64,000 nucleotides of DNA from Planctomycetota bacterium (GTDB lineage Bacteria; Planctomycetota; PLA2), in NCBI GenBank assembly GCA_021776735.1, contig JAJFFH010000019.1:62001-126000 (forward strand), read 5' to 3'. A model generated the notes under the pieces. It was not told where the DNA came from, made no database searches, and was given only the letters and a program-made list of their open reading frames with translations. Position numbers and translations under genes: made by a program. Below, one piece after another: positions 53,600 through 62,737 of this stretch. The first letter of the stretch is position 1, and each line of letters starts with the position of its first letter.

Positions 53600-53623
53600 T
53601 CGCCTCCCCTTATCTTGAGCGGC

Positions 53624-54715
53624 GTGAACAAACTCGCCCTCGGTCTCCTTTTCCTGGCTGCCTGCCGGGAGACGGTGCGCGACGACGCGTACTCGGGCAC
53701 CATCGAGTTTCCGGACGTCGCGGTCGGGTCGCTTGTCGGCGGACGTGTCGTCGAGGTTCGCAAACAGGAAGGCCAGCGCGCGAAGGCGGGCGACGTACTC
53801 GTTGTGCTTGACCCCGACGAGTGGCAGAGCACGCTGGACGAGGCGCGGGCGCTGGCCGAGGCGACGGCGCGGGAGCTCGAGCTGCTCGAGGCCGGGGCCC
53901 GGCAGGAGGACATCGATCGCGCGAAGGCCGACGCGAAACGGCTGGAGTTGATCTGGCAGGTTGTCCAGAAGGGCGCGCGCAAGGAAGAGATCGCGCAAGC
54001 GCGCGAGGACTGGACCGCCGCGGACGCGCTGTTTCAGGAGGCGGATGCCGCGCTCACGCGCGAGCAGGGACTCGTGCGTGAAGGCTCGAGCACGACGGAA
54101 TTGGCGGAGAAAGCGCTGGCCAGGGCCGAGGCGGCACGCGCGCGGCGGTCGGCGGCCAAGCAACGGCTCGCGCTGCTCGAACGCGGGGCGCGCAAGGAAG
54201 AGATCGAGGCGGCGCGGCAGGCGTGGCTGGCGCAGCTCCAAGTCGTAAAGCGGCTGGAGGCCGGCACGCGGCCCGAGGAGATTGCGGCGAAGCGGGCCAC
54301 GCTCGCGGCCGCGCACGCGCGCATCGAGGTCGCGCAAAAAAAACTCGAGGAGCTGACCATCCGCGCACCCGCCGATTGTCTCGTGCAGACCCTCGACCTG
54401 CGCCCGGGCGATCTTCTCGCGGCTGGCGCGCCGGTCGCCGTCCTGATCCTGCCCGACGAGCCGTGGATCACGATCCACGTCCCGGAGAGCGACCTCGCGA
54501 GCGTCTCGGTCGGCAAGCTTGCGGACGTGACGCCGGACGGGCACCCGCCGCTTGAAGCCACGGTCTCGTGGGTCTCGCGCGAGGCGGAGTTCACGCCGCG
54601 CAACGTCCAGACGCGGCGCGAGCGCGCGACCCAGGTGTTTCGCGTGAAGCTCGTCTTGCGCGGCGACACGAGCCTGCTCAAGGACGGCCTGTGGGCCGAT
54701 GTCGCGCTGCGATGA
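53624..54715 (+). CDS. HlyD-family membrane fusion lipoprotein of an ABC exporter
   Basis: 363 residues from GTG 53624. The signal KLALGLLFLAAC ends in a lipobox. The barrel/lipoyl half-motif GSLVGGRVVEVRKQEGQRAKAGDVLVVLD is followed by a long alpha-helical hairpin (about 65-225, heptads with repeated ARKEEIxxA), and the second lipoyl half TIRAPADCLVQTLDLRPGDLLAAGAPVAVL. It couples an inner-membrane ABC pump to the outer membrane or periplasm, like YbhG/YhiI. The next two genes encode ATPase and permease; an ATGA overlap links it to the ATPase gene. Confidence 0.9.
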   Translation: MNKLALGLLFLAACRETVRDDAYSGTIEFPDVAVGSLVGGRVVEVRKQEGQRAKAGDVLVVLDPDEWQSTLDEARALAEATARELELLEAGARQEDIDRAKADAKRLELIWQVVQKGARKEEIAQAREDWTAADALFQEADAALTREQGLVREGSSTTELAEKALARAEAARARRSAAKQRLALLERGARKEEIEAARQAWLAQLQVVKRLEAGTRPEEIAAKRATLAAAHARIEVAQKKLEELTIRAPADCLVQTLDLRPGDLLAAGAPVAVLILPDEPWITIHVPESDLASVSVGKLADVTPDGHPPLEATVSWVSREAEFTPRNVQTRRERATQVFRVKLVLRGDTSLLKDGLWADVALR

Positions 54716-55689
54716 GCGTGGCAAACGCCGAGAGGACCACCGCCATCGAGGCGCGCGGCCTGACCCGCCGCTTCGGGTCCCTCGTTGCCGTCGATGGTGT
54801 CGATCTTTCCGTGCGCAAGGGGTCGATCTTCGGCCTGCTCGGCCCCAACGGCTCGGGCAAGTCCACGCTCATCCGGATGTTTTGCGGCTTGTTGCGACCG
54901 TCGTCCGGGGCACCGATCGTCCTCGGCCTCGACGTGCGGCGGCGGCCCGTTCAGGTGCGCCGCCGCATCGGCTACATGTCGCAGCGCTTCTCCCTGTACG
55001 ACGAGCTGACCGGCCACGAGAACCTCACGTTTTTTGCACGCGCGTATGGATTGCCGCGCCGCCGCCTCACCCGACGATTGGGCGAGGTCGTGGAGCGCAC
55101 CGGCCTGAGTGGCTACGAAACCCCCCGCGCGGGCACGCTCTCCGGCGGCTGGAAGCAGCGGCTCGCACTCGCGTGCGCGCTGGTCCACGACCCCGATGTC
55201 CTGTTTCTCGACGAGCCGACGGCGGGCATCGACCCCGTCGCCCGCCGTGCGCTGTGGACCCTGCTGTTCGAGCTGATCGCGGAGGGCAAGACCCTCTTTG
55301 TGACCACGCACTACATGGACGAGGCCGAGCGCTGCGACCACCTCGCCTACGTCTACCTCTCCAAGCTGCTCGTCAACGGCACGCCGAGCGAACTCAAGGC
55401 GCTACCCGACGTCAACCCGCCGGACACGCGGCGCGTCGAAGCGCGCACGAACCGGATCCAGGAGGCCCTGCGGCGGCTGGAGACCCATCCCGGCGTGCTT
55501 GAAGCCACGGTTTTCGGTGAGTCGATCCGCCTGCTCGTGGACGACGCGACCACCAATCGCGGGCTGCTCGCGTTCTTGCCAGACGACGCCACGCTCGCCG
55601 CCATCCGCCCGTCGCTGGAAGACGTCTTTGTCACGATGACACAGCGGGCGAGCGCCGCGGCCGCCACCCAAGAAGGAGCAAAGCGGTGA
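54712..55689 (+). CDS. ABC transporter ATP-binding protein, ABC-2 exporter type
   Basis: 325 residues. Walker A GPNGSGKST, Q-loop YMSQRFSLYDELTG, signature LSGGWKQR, Walker B VLFLDEPTAGID, and the H-loop TTHYMDEAERCDH are all intact. A C-terminal extension of about 95 residues (TRRVEARTNRIQEALRRLETHPGVLEATVFGESI...SLEDVFVTMT) is of the kind found in DrrA/YbhF-type exporters. The start ATG overlaps the HlyD stop, and its own stop overlaps the permease GTG start by 4 bp. Confidence 0.93.
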   Translation: MSVANAERTTAIEARGLTRRFGSLVAVDGVDLSVRKGSIFGLLGPNGSGKSTLIRMFCGLLRPSSGAPIVLGLDVRRRPVQVRRRIGYMSQRFSLYDELTGHENLTFFARAYGLPRRRLTRRLGEVVERTGLSGYETPRAGTLSGGWKQRLALACALVHDPDVLFLDEPTAGIDPVARRALWTLLFELIAEGKTLFVTTHYMDEAERCDHLAYVYLSKLLVNGTPSELKALPDVNPPDTRRVEARTNRIQEALRRLETHPGVLEATVFGESIRLLVDDATTNRGLLAFLPDDATLAAIRPSLEDVFVTMTQRASAAAATQEGAKR

Positions 55690-56774
55690 TCCGCGGCCTC
55701 GGTGCGGTGGTCTACAAGGAGCTGTTGCAACTGCGGCGCGACCCGGCGAGCCTCGGACTCGCGCTGCTCATTCCCGTGATTCAGCTCGTGATCTTCGGCT
55801 TCGCGATCGACACCGAGGTGCGTGATGTCCCGTTCATCGTCGTCGATTCCGCCCGTGTGCGCGAAAGCCGCGAGTTCGCCCGCGCGTTCGAGGCGACAGG
55901 CACGTTTCGACTCAAGGGCTACTTCGACAGTCGCGACGAGGCGCTCGCGCAATTGCGCGCGGGACACGCCAAGGCCGCCCTGCTGTTTCCGACGGATTTC
56001 GCGAGCCGCCTCCTGCGGGGCGAGATTGCGCGTGTCCAGGTACTCGTGGACGGTTCGGATCAAACCGTCGCCGCCCAGGCGCAGGCCGCCGCCCTCGGCG
56101 TGGCCCAGTCGTTCACCCGACGCACCGCGCCTACAGTGCAGGCACGCGTTCGTTTTCTCTACAACCCGGACGGCCGTTCCGAGAACTTCTTCGTCCCGGG
56201 CCTCGCCGGCATCATCCTGCAGCTCGTGACGATGACGCTGACGGCGTCCGCCATCGTCCGCGAGCGCGAACGCGGCACGTTCGACCAGCTCATGGTCACG
56301 CCGGTCTCGCGCCTTGCCATCACCCTCGGAAAACTCTTCCCCCCGATCCTGCTCGGCGCGGTCGCGGCTGCGCTCGTCCTCTCCGTCATGGTCTGGGTCT
56401 TCGACGTGCCGATCCGGGGCAGCCTCGGACTCCTGGTCGCGCTCACAACGCTGTTTGTCTTTACGAGCCTCGCCCTCGGCCTGTTCATTTCCACGATCGC
56501 GCGCTCGCAGCTCCAGGCGCTCATGCTGACGCTGCTCATCTTGTTGCCCTCGGTGCTGCTGTCCGGCTTCATGTTCCCGCGCGACACGATGCCCAGCCCG
56601 ATCTACGAACTGACTTGGGCGATCCCGGCCACGTACTTCGTGGAGATCATGCGCGGCATCGTGTTGCGCTCCGCGTCCGCCGAGGAACTCCGCCATATGA
56701 TTCTGCCGCTGGCGGGCATCGGAGTCGGCCTGTGCGCACTGGTCGCCCTCCGTTTCCGAAAGACGGTCGAATGA
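55686..56774 (+). CDS. ABC-2 type permease (YbhS/YbhR-like)
   Basis: 362 residues. One N-terminal membrane helix (SLGLALLIPVIQLVIFGFAI), a soluble loop of about 150 residues, then five helices starting at FFVPGLAGIILQLVTMTLTASAIVRERERGTFDQLMVTPVSR, the ABC-2 signature region. With the HlyD-type protein and ATPase it forms a tripartite exporter of drugs, lipids or other hydrophobic compounds. Only one permease gene is present, so it probably works as a homodimer. Confidence 0.92.
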   Translation: MIRGLGAVVYKELLQLRRDPASLGLALLIPVIQLVIFGFAIDTEVRDVPFIVVDSARVRESREFARAFEATGTFRLKGYFDSRDEALAQLRAGHAKAALLFPTDFASRLLRGEIARVQVLVDGSDQTVAAQAQAAALGVAQSFTRRTAPTVQARVRFLYNPDGRSENFFVPGLAGIILQLVTMTLTASAIVRERERGTFDQLMVTPVSRLAITLGKLFPPILLGAVAAALVLSVMVWVFDVPIRGSLGLLVALTTLFVFTSLALGLFISTIARSQLQALMLTLLILLPSVLLSGFMFPRDTMPSPIYELTWAIPATYFVEIMRGIVLRSASAEELRHMILPLAGIGVGLCALVALRFRKTVE

Positions 56775-56851
56775 CCCCCCCGCGACAAGAGATCACGTCA
56801 TGAAACACGTTTCCCTGGAGGGCTTTCGCCTTGGCCGGGATCTCCCACTTG

Positions 56852-59338
56852 ATGAACTCATACCGCCCGCACGACTCGCGCCTACCTGGCGACGCGGACA
56901 CTTCGCGCCCGCATGACCTGTTTCGCCATGCCGGGTTTTTGCACCGGCTCGCGCGGGGACTCGTCCGCGACGATTTCACCGCGGACGACGTCATGCAGGA
57001 AACCTGGGTAGCGACGTTGCGCGACCGCCCGCGCGATCCGGAACGCGCACGCGGCTGGCTCGCCCGCATCACGCGGAGCTTCGCAGCTCGTCAACACCGC
57101 GCCGCGGCGCGCCGGAGCCGGCACGAGCAGCGCGCACGAACACGCCGCGTCGAGCCGTCCGCCGCAGACACCGCCGCGCGCCTCGAACTCGAGCGGCTGG
57201 TCGTCGCCGCCGTCACGGCACTCGACGAACCCTGCCGCACAACGATCGTCAAGCGGTTCTTCGACGGCCTCCCGCCCAGCACGATCGCCCGCGAAATGAA
57301 CGTACCCGTGCGCACTGTCGAATCCCGCCTGCGCCGCGGCCTGGAACGCCTGCGCGACCGCCTTGACAAACAACGCAACGACTGGCGCGCCGGACTCGTC
57401 GCCCTCGCCGGCCTGCGCATGCCCAGGGCAGGTACGACCGTTGCAGCGGCGCTGACCACGATCGCGGTGCCGCTCGCCGCCGCCGCCGTAGTCGTCGTTT
57501 CCTGGATCACCTTGGGGAGCAACGACAACGCGCCCACTCGCACGACAGGACATGCAGCCCGCGGACCCGTCGTGCTCGCCCGCGGCGCACCCGGCCCCCG
57601 CCCCCCCCTGCCGCTTCCGCAAGATGCCCTGACCCAACGTGTCCGCCTGTTGCGCTACCACCTGCGCCACGGCGCGACATGGAGGCGACGTCGCTCCGCG
57701 CTCGAGCTCGCGGCACTCGGCGAGAAGGCACGCGCAGCGATCCCCGACCTGTTGTCCTACCTGTCGCACGAACAGGGCTGGTGGGACGAGGCCCGCGGCG
57801 AGATCGAGCAGGCACTCGGCAGGATGGCACCGGTTTCGTTGCCGGCCATGACGGCGCTGCTACAGCATACGGACGGCGAGATTCGTGCGAGCGGACTGCG
57901 CGCGCTCGGCCACGGCGGCGCCGCATCCCGCCCGGCGATCCCGGCCGTCGTCGCGCGGCTGCGCGCGGAGATCGAATGGTACGCCGGCGAAGCGGGCCGC
58001 GCCCTGGCGCGCATGGGCGAGCCCGGCATCGCCGCGTTGTTGCGCGAGGCGAGCACGTTGCGCCACGTCCGCGGACGGCGGCTCGGTCACCCGACGCTCC
58101 AATTCATACCGCCCAACCCGTTCGAACGCGCCTTCACGGGACTCGGCTCCGAACTCGCCGCGCCGCTCGCCCGACTGCTCGAGGCCGACGACACGTTCGC
58201 ACGCGCCAACGCGGCCGCCGCGCTGCACGGCCTCGGAGCAAACGCGGCGCCCGCACTTCCCGCAATCCTGCGCGCAATCAGAAACCGAAAGTTCGGCGAC
58301 CGGACACGCCTGCTTCGTCTCCTGGGGGTGCTCGGTACGCACGGACGCGGCGCCGCGTCGATTCTCGTCGCAGAATTGCGGGGATTCACGGCGCGCGAAC
58401 GCGTGCACGCACTGCTCGCCCTTCCACGCCTTCCGGACGCACACGCCGTAGCCCATCATTTGGCCGCCTGGCTGCACGAGCCCGGACGCTCCGAGAGGAT
58501 GCGTGAACGCGGTGCCGGCGGGCTGATCGCTTTGGGTGCGGGTGGTCCGCATGAGCGCGATCTCTTGGTCGAGACCGTGGCGGGCGGATCGCTGAGCTGG
58601 GCTCCGGCGCGCGATATTCTTCGCGGCCACGGGACCCGGATCGAGGGCCTCGTGCCGATGCTTCGCGACCGCCTGATCGCAGCCCTGATCGCCGAACGCA
58701 CCGCGCGCGATCGTTCGCGCAGTGGGCGTCTTCTTTCCGTGCTCCGGGTGCTGGGTCAGGCCGGCAAGCGCGCCCTGGCGATCGTGCACGAACGGACGCG
58801 CCCCGCGGAGCATCGGCGCATCGTGGCCGAAAGCTGCGACGACACGCGCGCGCTTCTGCCCCGTGTCTTCAACCCCGTGCGCCGTGAGTTGCTGATGGAC
58901 GAGGGGTACGCGCGTTCATGGTCCGGGTTGGCCCGCGGCCTTGCCCCGGCCGACGGAGTCGTTCGTTCTCTCGCGGCGCGCGCGCAACAGGCCGACCCCA
59001 TTGCCGAACACGCGCTCGGCGCGCTCGTGGCGCTGCGCGCGAAGCAGGCGATTCCGCTTCTGCTGCGACGACTTGCCGATGAGGACCGGCGCACCTACGC
59101 CGCGCGGGCGCTGGGCCGGATGGGATTGTTGGCCAAGCCCGCGCTCGGGACGCTGCGCAAGCTGGTGGAGACCGAGCACGACGCCGCAGTCGTCGCGGCA
59201 GCCGGTGCCCTCGCTCGAATCACCGGCGACGATTCCGCGCTCCGCATGGTCATCGAGAGAGACTGGCGGGGTACGCACGACGCCGCGAAAAGAGAGTTGG
59301 CCACGTTGTCCAGGCAAGTCCGCGCAAGACCGCGGTAG
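56852..59338 (+). CDS. ECF sigma factor fused to a membrane helix and HEAT repeats
   Basis: 828 residues from ATG 56852. Sigma region 2: FLHRLARGLVRDDFTADDVMQETWVATLRDRP and RGWLARITRSFAARQH. Region 4: LDEPCRTTIVKRFFDGLPPSTIAREMNVPVRTVESRLRRGLERLRDRL. A membrane helix follows (about 198-220, VAAALTTIAVPLAAAAVVVVSW), and then about 600 residues of HEAT-like repeats (AIPAVVARLRAEIEWYAGEAGRALARMGEPG, LLRRLADEDRRTYAARALGRMG). It is the third sigma factor in the window tethered to an outer module, here a helical one. A degenerate dispersed element lies at 57864. Confidence 0.87.
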   Translation: MNSYRPHDSRLPGDADTSRPHDLFRHAGFLHRLARGLVRDDFTADDVMQETWVATLRDRPRDPERARGWLARITRSFAARQHRAAARRSRHEQRARTRRVEPSAADTAARLELERLVVAAVTALDEPCRTTIVKRFFDGLPPSTIAREMNVPVRTVESRLRRGLERLRDRLDKQRNDWRAGLVALAGLRMPRAGTTVAAALTTIAVPLAAAAVVVVSWITLGSNDNAPTRTTGHAARGPVVLARGAPGPRPPLPLPQDALTQRVRLLRYHLRHGATWRRRRSALELAALGEKARAAIPDLLSYLSHEQGWWDEARGEIEQALGRMAPVSLPAMTALLQHTDGEIRASGLRALGHGGAASRPAIPAVVARLRAEIEWYAGEAGRALARMGEPGIAALLREASTLRHVRGRRLGHPTLQFIPPNPFERAFTGLGSELAAPLARLLEADDTFARANAAAALHGLGANAAPALPAILRAIRNRKFGDRTRLLRLLGVLGTHGRGAASILVAELRGFTARERVHALLALPRLPDAHAVAHHLAAWLHEPGRSERMRERGAGGLIALGAGGPHERDLLVETVAGGSLSWAPARDILRGHGTRIEGLVPMLRDRLIAALIAERTARDRSRSGRLLSVLRVLGQAGKRALAIVHERTRPAEHRRIVAESCDDTRALLPRVFNPVRRELLMDEGYARSWSGLARGLAPADGVVRSLAARAQQADPIAEHALGALVALRAKQAIPLLLRRLADEDRRTYAARALGRMGLLAKPALGTLRKLVETEHDAAVVAAAGALARITGDDSALRMVIERDWRGTHDAAKRELATLSRQVRARPR
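57864..57880 (+). repeat. Degenerate dispersed element in the sigma-HEAT gene
   Basis: AGCATACGGACGGCGAG matches the first 17 positions with two mismatches but then diverges. Sense; read as QHTDGEIRASGLRALG, which also fits a HEAT helix, so chance is possible. Confidence 0.4.
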
Positions 59339-59390
59339 CCCGATCGCTCGATTTTTGCGGGGCAGACGCCCGTCCCGTGTTTCTCCTTGC

Positions 59391-60188
59391 ATGCCCCCCA
59401 AGAACCCGAGTTCCCCCGCCTCGCGGGCCAAGCGACTAGCCGTCCTTGGCTACGGAGTCGCGGTCTACGCCCTGTTTTTGCCGACGTTTCTGTATGCGAT
59501 CGGCTTTGTCGCCAACCGCATCGTTCCGCGCTCGATCGACAGCGGCGAAATCGGTCCGCTCGGGACCGCGCTTGCGGTCAACCTGGGCATGCTCGGCCTG
59601 TTCGCGGTCCAGCACATGGTCATGGCGCGCCCGGCCTTCAAGCGCCGGTGGACGCGAATCATCCCGGCTGCCGCCGAACGCAGCACGTTCGTCCTCGCCA
59701 CATGTGCGGGGCTGTGCCTGATGTATGGACAGTGGCGCGCGATGCCGAGCGTCGTATGGCACGTTGAGAGCCGCAGCGCCACGATGTTCCTCGAAGCGTT
59801 GTCCCTGTTCGGCTGGGCTCTCGTTCTCGTCGCCACGTTTCTGATCGACCACTTCCACCTGTTCGGCCTGAAGCAGGTGATCCACTTCGCGCGGGAAAAA
59901 CCGGAAGCGAACCCGGCGTTCTCGGTCCGCTCGCTGTACCGCTATATCCGCCACCCGCTCTACCTCGGGTTCTTCATCGCCTTTTGGGCAACACCGACGA
60001 TGACCGCCGGCCACCTCCTGTTCGCCGGCGGCTGCACCGGCTTCGTGCTGATCGCGGTGCGCCTCGAGGAGCGCGATCTCAAGAACGCGCATTCGGAATA
60101 CGAAGACTACGCGGAACGCGTCCCGATGATCGTACCGCGCCCGGGTCGCCGCTATGCGGCGGGCGTTGAGGCGAGCACCGTGAAGTAG
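59391..60188 (+). CDS. mddA: MddA-like integral membrane S-methyltransferase (methanethiol to dimethyl sulfide)
   Basis: 265 residues with about six membrane segments. Blocks that I associate with MddA, the methanethiol S-methyltransferase related to isoprenylcysteine methyltransferases and NnrU, are present: FAVQHMVMARPAFKRRWTRIIPAAAERSTFVL, the QWR segment, LIDHFHLFGLKQV, YRYIRHPLYLGFFIAFWATPTMTAGHLLFA, and EERDLKNAHSEYEDYAERVPMIVP. MddA makes dimethyl sulfide from methanethiol with SAM. The assignment rests on recalled sequence features and needs a family search. A long-form repeat lies 18 bp after the stop. Confidence 0.72.
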   Translation: MPPKNPSSPASRAKRLAVLGYGVAVYALFLPTFLYAIGFVANRIVPRSIDSGEIGPLGTALAVNLGMLGLFAVQHMVMARPAFKRRWTRIIPAAAERSTFVLATCAGLCLMYGQWRAMPSVVWHVESRSATMFLEALSLFGWALVLVATFLIDHFHLFGLKQVIHFAREKPEANPAFSVRSLYRYIRHPLYLGFFIAFWATPTMTAGHLLFAGGCTGFVLIAVRLEERDLKNAHSEYEDYAERVPMIVPRPGRRYAAGVEASTVK

Positions 60189-60206
60189 TGTTTGGGGGCG
60201 GGGCCG

Positions 60207-60262
60207 GACGTCGCCGTCCCGCCTTCGCGCTCCGCGCTTCGACACGTGCGGGCCCGTTTGCT
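60207..60262 (-). repeat. Long-form dispersed element, copy 6
   Basis: 56 bp in reverse orientation, from GACGTCGCCGTCCCGCC to GGGCCCGTTTGCT, in the gap between the MddA-like and polyphosphate genes. Confidence 0.85.
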
Positions 60263-60315
60263 GTTGATCGGGGAAGCTGCTTCCCAAGCGAGGCCACTTC
60301 CTTCAGACTGACGGC

Positions 60316-61695
60316 ATGTCCGACGATAGTGCGCACGGCCAGCCCGTTTCGAGAGAGGATTACAAGCGCGCGGAGTCGCAGCTCCGCGTCGAACTGATCA
60401 ACGCGCAGTACGACCTGCGCGACGCACCCTTTCCGGTTCTCGTGCTGGTCAACGGCGACGCGTCCAAGGGCTGCGACGAGGTCGTCGATCTCCTGCACGA
60501 ATGGATGGACGCGCGGTATCTGGACACCCGCGTTCTCGAGGCTCCCACGAACGAGGAGCGTGAGCGGCCCCGTTTTTGGCGTTACTGGCGGGCGCTGCCT
60601 CCCAAGGGCCGTATCGGAATCTTCTTGGGCGCGTGGACGCGGCGAGCGATCGACGACCGCGCTTCGAACGCGATCGGCGACGAATCGTTCGCGCGACAAA
60701 TCGCCGAGGCACGACTGTTCGAGCGCACGCTCGTCGAAGACGGCGTGCTGATCGTGAAGTTCTGGCTGGCCGAGGATGTCGAGGAAGACCCCGTCGCCTA
60801 CCGGTTCCTCGAGGAGACAACGGCACCCGCCAGCGCATGGATTCCCATCGATGCCACTCCCAGGCGTGTCCGGAACCTGATGATCATGCGCGTGCTCCTC
60901 CGCGCGCTGCGCGATCGCCTGGATGACAGGCTCAGGCCCCTGCCGTCGCCGTGGCTCGATGCGGTGGCCGGTGCGCCCCTCGCGGATGTCGACCTGACCG
61001 CCCAACTCGAGGACGACGAGTACGACCAACGCCTGGAAAAGGCCCAATCGCGCCTCAAGAAACGCGTGCACAAGGCGCGCCGCCGCGGCATCACGACAGT
61101 CCTTGCATTCGAGGGCTGGGATGCCGCGGGCAAGGGCGGCGTGATCCGCCGGATCACCGGGCCGTTGCACGCACGCGACTATCGCCTGATCCCGATCGGC
61201 GCGCCGAGCGAGGAGGAACGCAAGCACCACTACCTGTGGCGGTTCTGGCACCGCCTGCCGCGCGCCGGCCGCATGCTGATCTTCGACCGCTCGTGGTACG
61301 GCCGCGTCCTCGTCGAACGGGTCGAGGGTTTCGCGACCGACGACGAATGGCGGCGCGCCTACGACGAAATCAACGCCTTCGAGGAACAGCTCGTCGATCA
61401 CGGCATCGTACTGCTCAAGTTCTGGCTGCACATCGAACCCGACGAGCAGTTGCGCCGCTTTCGGGCACGCGAGCAGACCCCGTACAAGAAATACAAGCTC
61501 ACGGACGACGACTACCGCAACCGCGACAAGTGGGACGACTACGAAACCGCCGCCAACGAGATGGTGCTGCGCACGAACACCGACACGGCCCCATGGCATC
61601 TGATCGCCGCCAACGACAAGAAACACGCCCGCGTAAGAGCCCTCGAAACAGTCTGCGAGTCGCTGAAACACCGACTGCGACAAGAGAGGGAATAG
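60316..61695 (+). CDS. pap: Polyphosphate:AMP phosphotransferase, two-domain class II PPK2
   Basis: 459 residues made of two PPK2 domains. The C-terminal one (about 255-455) is intact: Walker A FEGWDAAGKGG, the lid-like RPLPRAGRMLIFDRSWYGRVLVERVEGF, KFWLHIEPDEQLRRF and the RNRDKWDDYE segment. The N-terminal one (about 25-230) has the same fold but a degenerate P-loop (LVNGDASKGCDEV), as is usual in this class, which transfers phosphate from polyphosphate to AMP to make ADP. It links the polyphosphate store to nucleotide energy charge. Confidence 0.9.
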   Translation: MSDDSAHGQPVSREDYKRAESQLRVELINAQYDLRDAPFPVLVLVNGDASKGCDEVVDLLHEWMDARYLDTRVLEAPTNEERERPRFWRYWRALPPKGRIGIFLGAWTRRAIDDRASNAIGDESFARQIAEARLFERTLVEDGVLIVKFWLAEDVEEDPVAYRFLEETTAPASAWIPIDATPRRVRNLMIMRVLLRALRDRLDDRLRPLPSPWLDAVAGAPLADVDLTAQLEDDEYDQRLEKAQSRLKKRVHKARRRGITTVLAFEGWDAAGKGGVIRRITGPLHARDYRLIPIGAPSEEERKHHYLWRFWHRLPRAGRMLIFDRSWYGRVLVERVEGFATDDEWRRAYDEINAFEEQLVDHGIVLLKFWLHIEPDEQLRRFRAREQTPYKKYKLTDDDYRNRDKWDDYETAANEMVLRTNTDTAPWHLIAANDKKHARVRALETVCESLKHRLRQERE

Positions 61696-61701
61696 GCCAA
61701 C

Positions 61702-61750
61702 AACAAACGGGCCTGCCCGCGTCGGAGCGCGAAGGCGCGACGGCGATGTC
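61702..61750 (+). repeat. Long-form dispersed element, copy 7
   Basis: 49 bp, the shortest long form: AACAAACGGGCCTGCCCGCG, then GGAGCGCGAAGGCG, then CGACGGCGATGTC. It starts 7 bp after the stop of the polyphosphate enzyme gene. Confidence 0.8.
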
Positions 61751-61967
61751 GTTGCCGATTCCTGGATGCAACGGCAGACCATTTCTGCAACCCGATTGGA
61801 CACTCCTCAAGGGGCGAGCGGGTTGCGTGCCGGGTTCCCCCGGATCCGGTTTGGGCAGCATCTGGTTTCGAGCCGCGCTCCTGCCAACGAGAGAGCGACA
61901 TGCAGTCCGCCGGAAACGGGCACCATACGTGGAGCGCGGCAGGAAAAACGGGCCGGTGATGCCGTAA

Positions 61968-61987
61968 GACATCGCCGTCCGTTCCTC
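61968..61987 (-). repeat. 20-bp dispersed element, intergenic
   Basis: 16 of 20 bases match, with an unbroken run GACATCGCCGTCCGTT. It lies 42 bp before the ABC ATPase start. Confidence 0.75.
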
Positions 61988-62028
61988 ACGATGCGGGATT
62001 GGCATCCATGGTGCAGTAAGGGAAGGGC

Positions 62029-62733
62029 ATGGAGGCGTTGTTCTCGGCCCGCGGGCTGGTCCGCACGTTTTTCATGGGCGAGGTCGAGGTGCAGGCGCTC
62101 AAGGCGACCGATCTCGACGTGTGGGCGGGCGAGACGCTCGTCATCCTGGGCCCCAGCGGTTCCGGCAAGTCGACTCTGCTGCAACTGCTGGGCGGAATGG
62201 ACCGGCCGACCGCCGGAATGTTGCACTTCCGCGACACCGAGTTGACGGCACTCAACGAGCGCGAGCTGACGCTGTTTCGTCGCCGGCATGTCGGGTTCGT
62301 TTTTCAGTTCTACAACCTGATCCCGTCGCTGACCGCGCTCGAAAACGTCGCCGTCGCGACCGAGATCGCGAAAAAGCCCCACGACTCCGCGGAAATGCTC
62401 GCGCTCGTGGACCTCGCCGAGCGGGCGGGGCATTTTCCGTCACAGCTCTCCGGCGGTGAGCAGCAGCGCGTCGCGATCGCCCGCGCTGTCGCGAAGGCGC
62501 CGGACATGCTGCTGTGCGACGAGCCGACAGGCGCGCTCGACTACCGCACGGGTCTCACGGTGCTGGAAATCCTGCGCCGCGTAAACCGGGAACTGGGTAC
62601 GACGCTCGTGCTCATCACCCACAACGCGGCTATCGCGGACATGGCCGACCGGGTCCTGCGCATGCAGTCCGGACAGGTCGTCGAGATCACCGAGAACGCC
62701 ACGCCCAAGGGGCCGTCCGAGATCACGTGGTGA
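62029..62733 (+). CDS. ABC transporter ATP-binding protein, LolD/MacB type
   Basis: 234 residues. Walker [11 protein letters not shown]-loop [18 protein letters not shown], signature LSGGEQQR, Walker [12 protein letters not shown] and the H-loop [14 protein letters not shown] are complete. The FQFYNL Q-loop and TGALD are typical of LolD/MacB/FtsE-like exporters. The permease gene follows 5 bp later (start 62738). Confidence 0.92.
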   Translation: MEALFSARGLVRTFFMGEVEVQALKATDLDVWAGETLVILGPSGSGKSTLLQLLGGMDRPTAGMLHFRDTELTALNERELTLFRRRHVGFVFQFYNLIPSLTALENVAVATEIAKKPHDSAEMLALVDLAERAGHFPSQLSGGEQQRVAIARAVAKAPDMLLCDEPTGALDYRTGLTVLEILRRVNRELGTTLVLITHNAAIADMADRVLRMQSGQVVEITENATPKGPSEITW

Positions 62734-62737
62734 CCCG

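Larger units (their letters stand above)
61696..62028. other. Gene-free stretch upstream of an ABC exporter
   Basis: 333 bp with one long-form element (61702) and one short element (61968) in opposite orientation. The sequence between has no convincing frame or promoter. Confidence 0.6.

Noticed and set aside
56800-56916. 38-codon ORF starting ATG at 56800 (MKHVSLEGFRLGRD)
   Set aside because: It overlaps the start of the sigma-HEAT gene in another frame, has no convincing ribosome-binding site, and matches no family I know.
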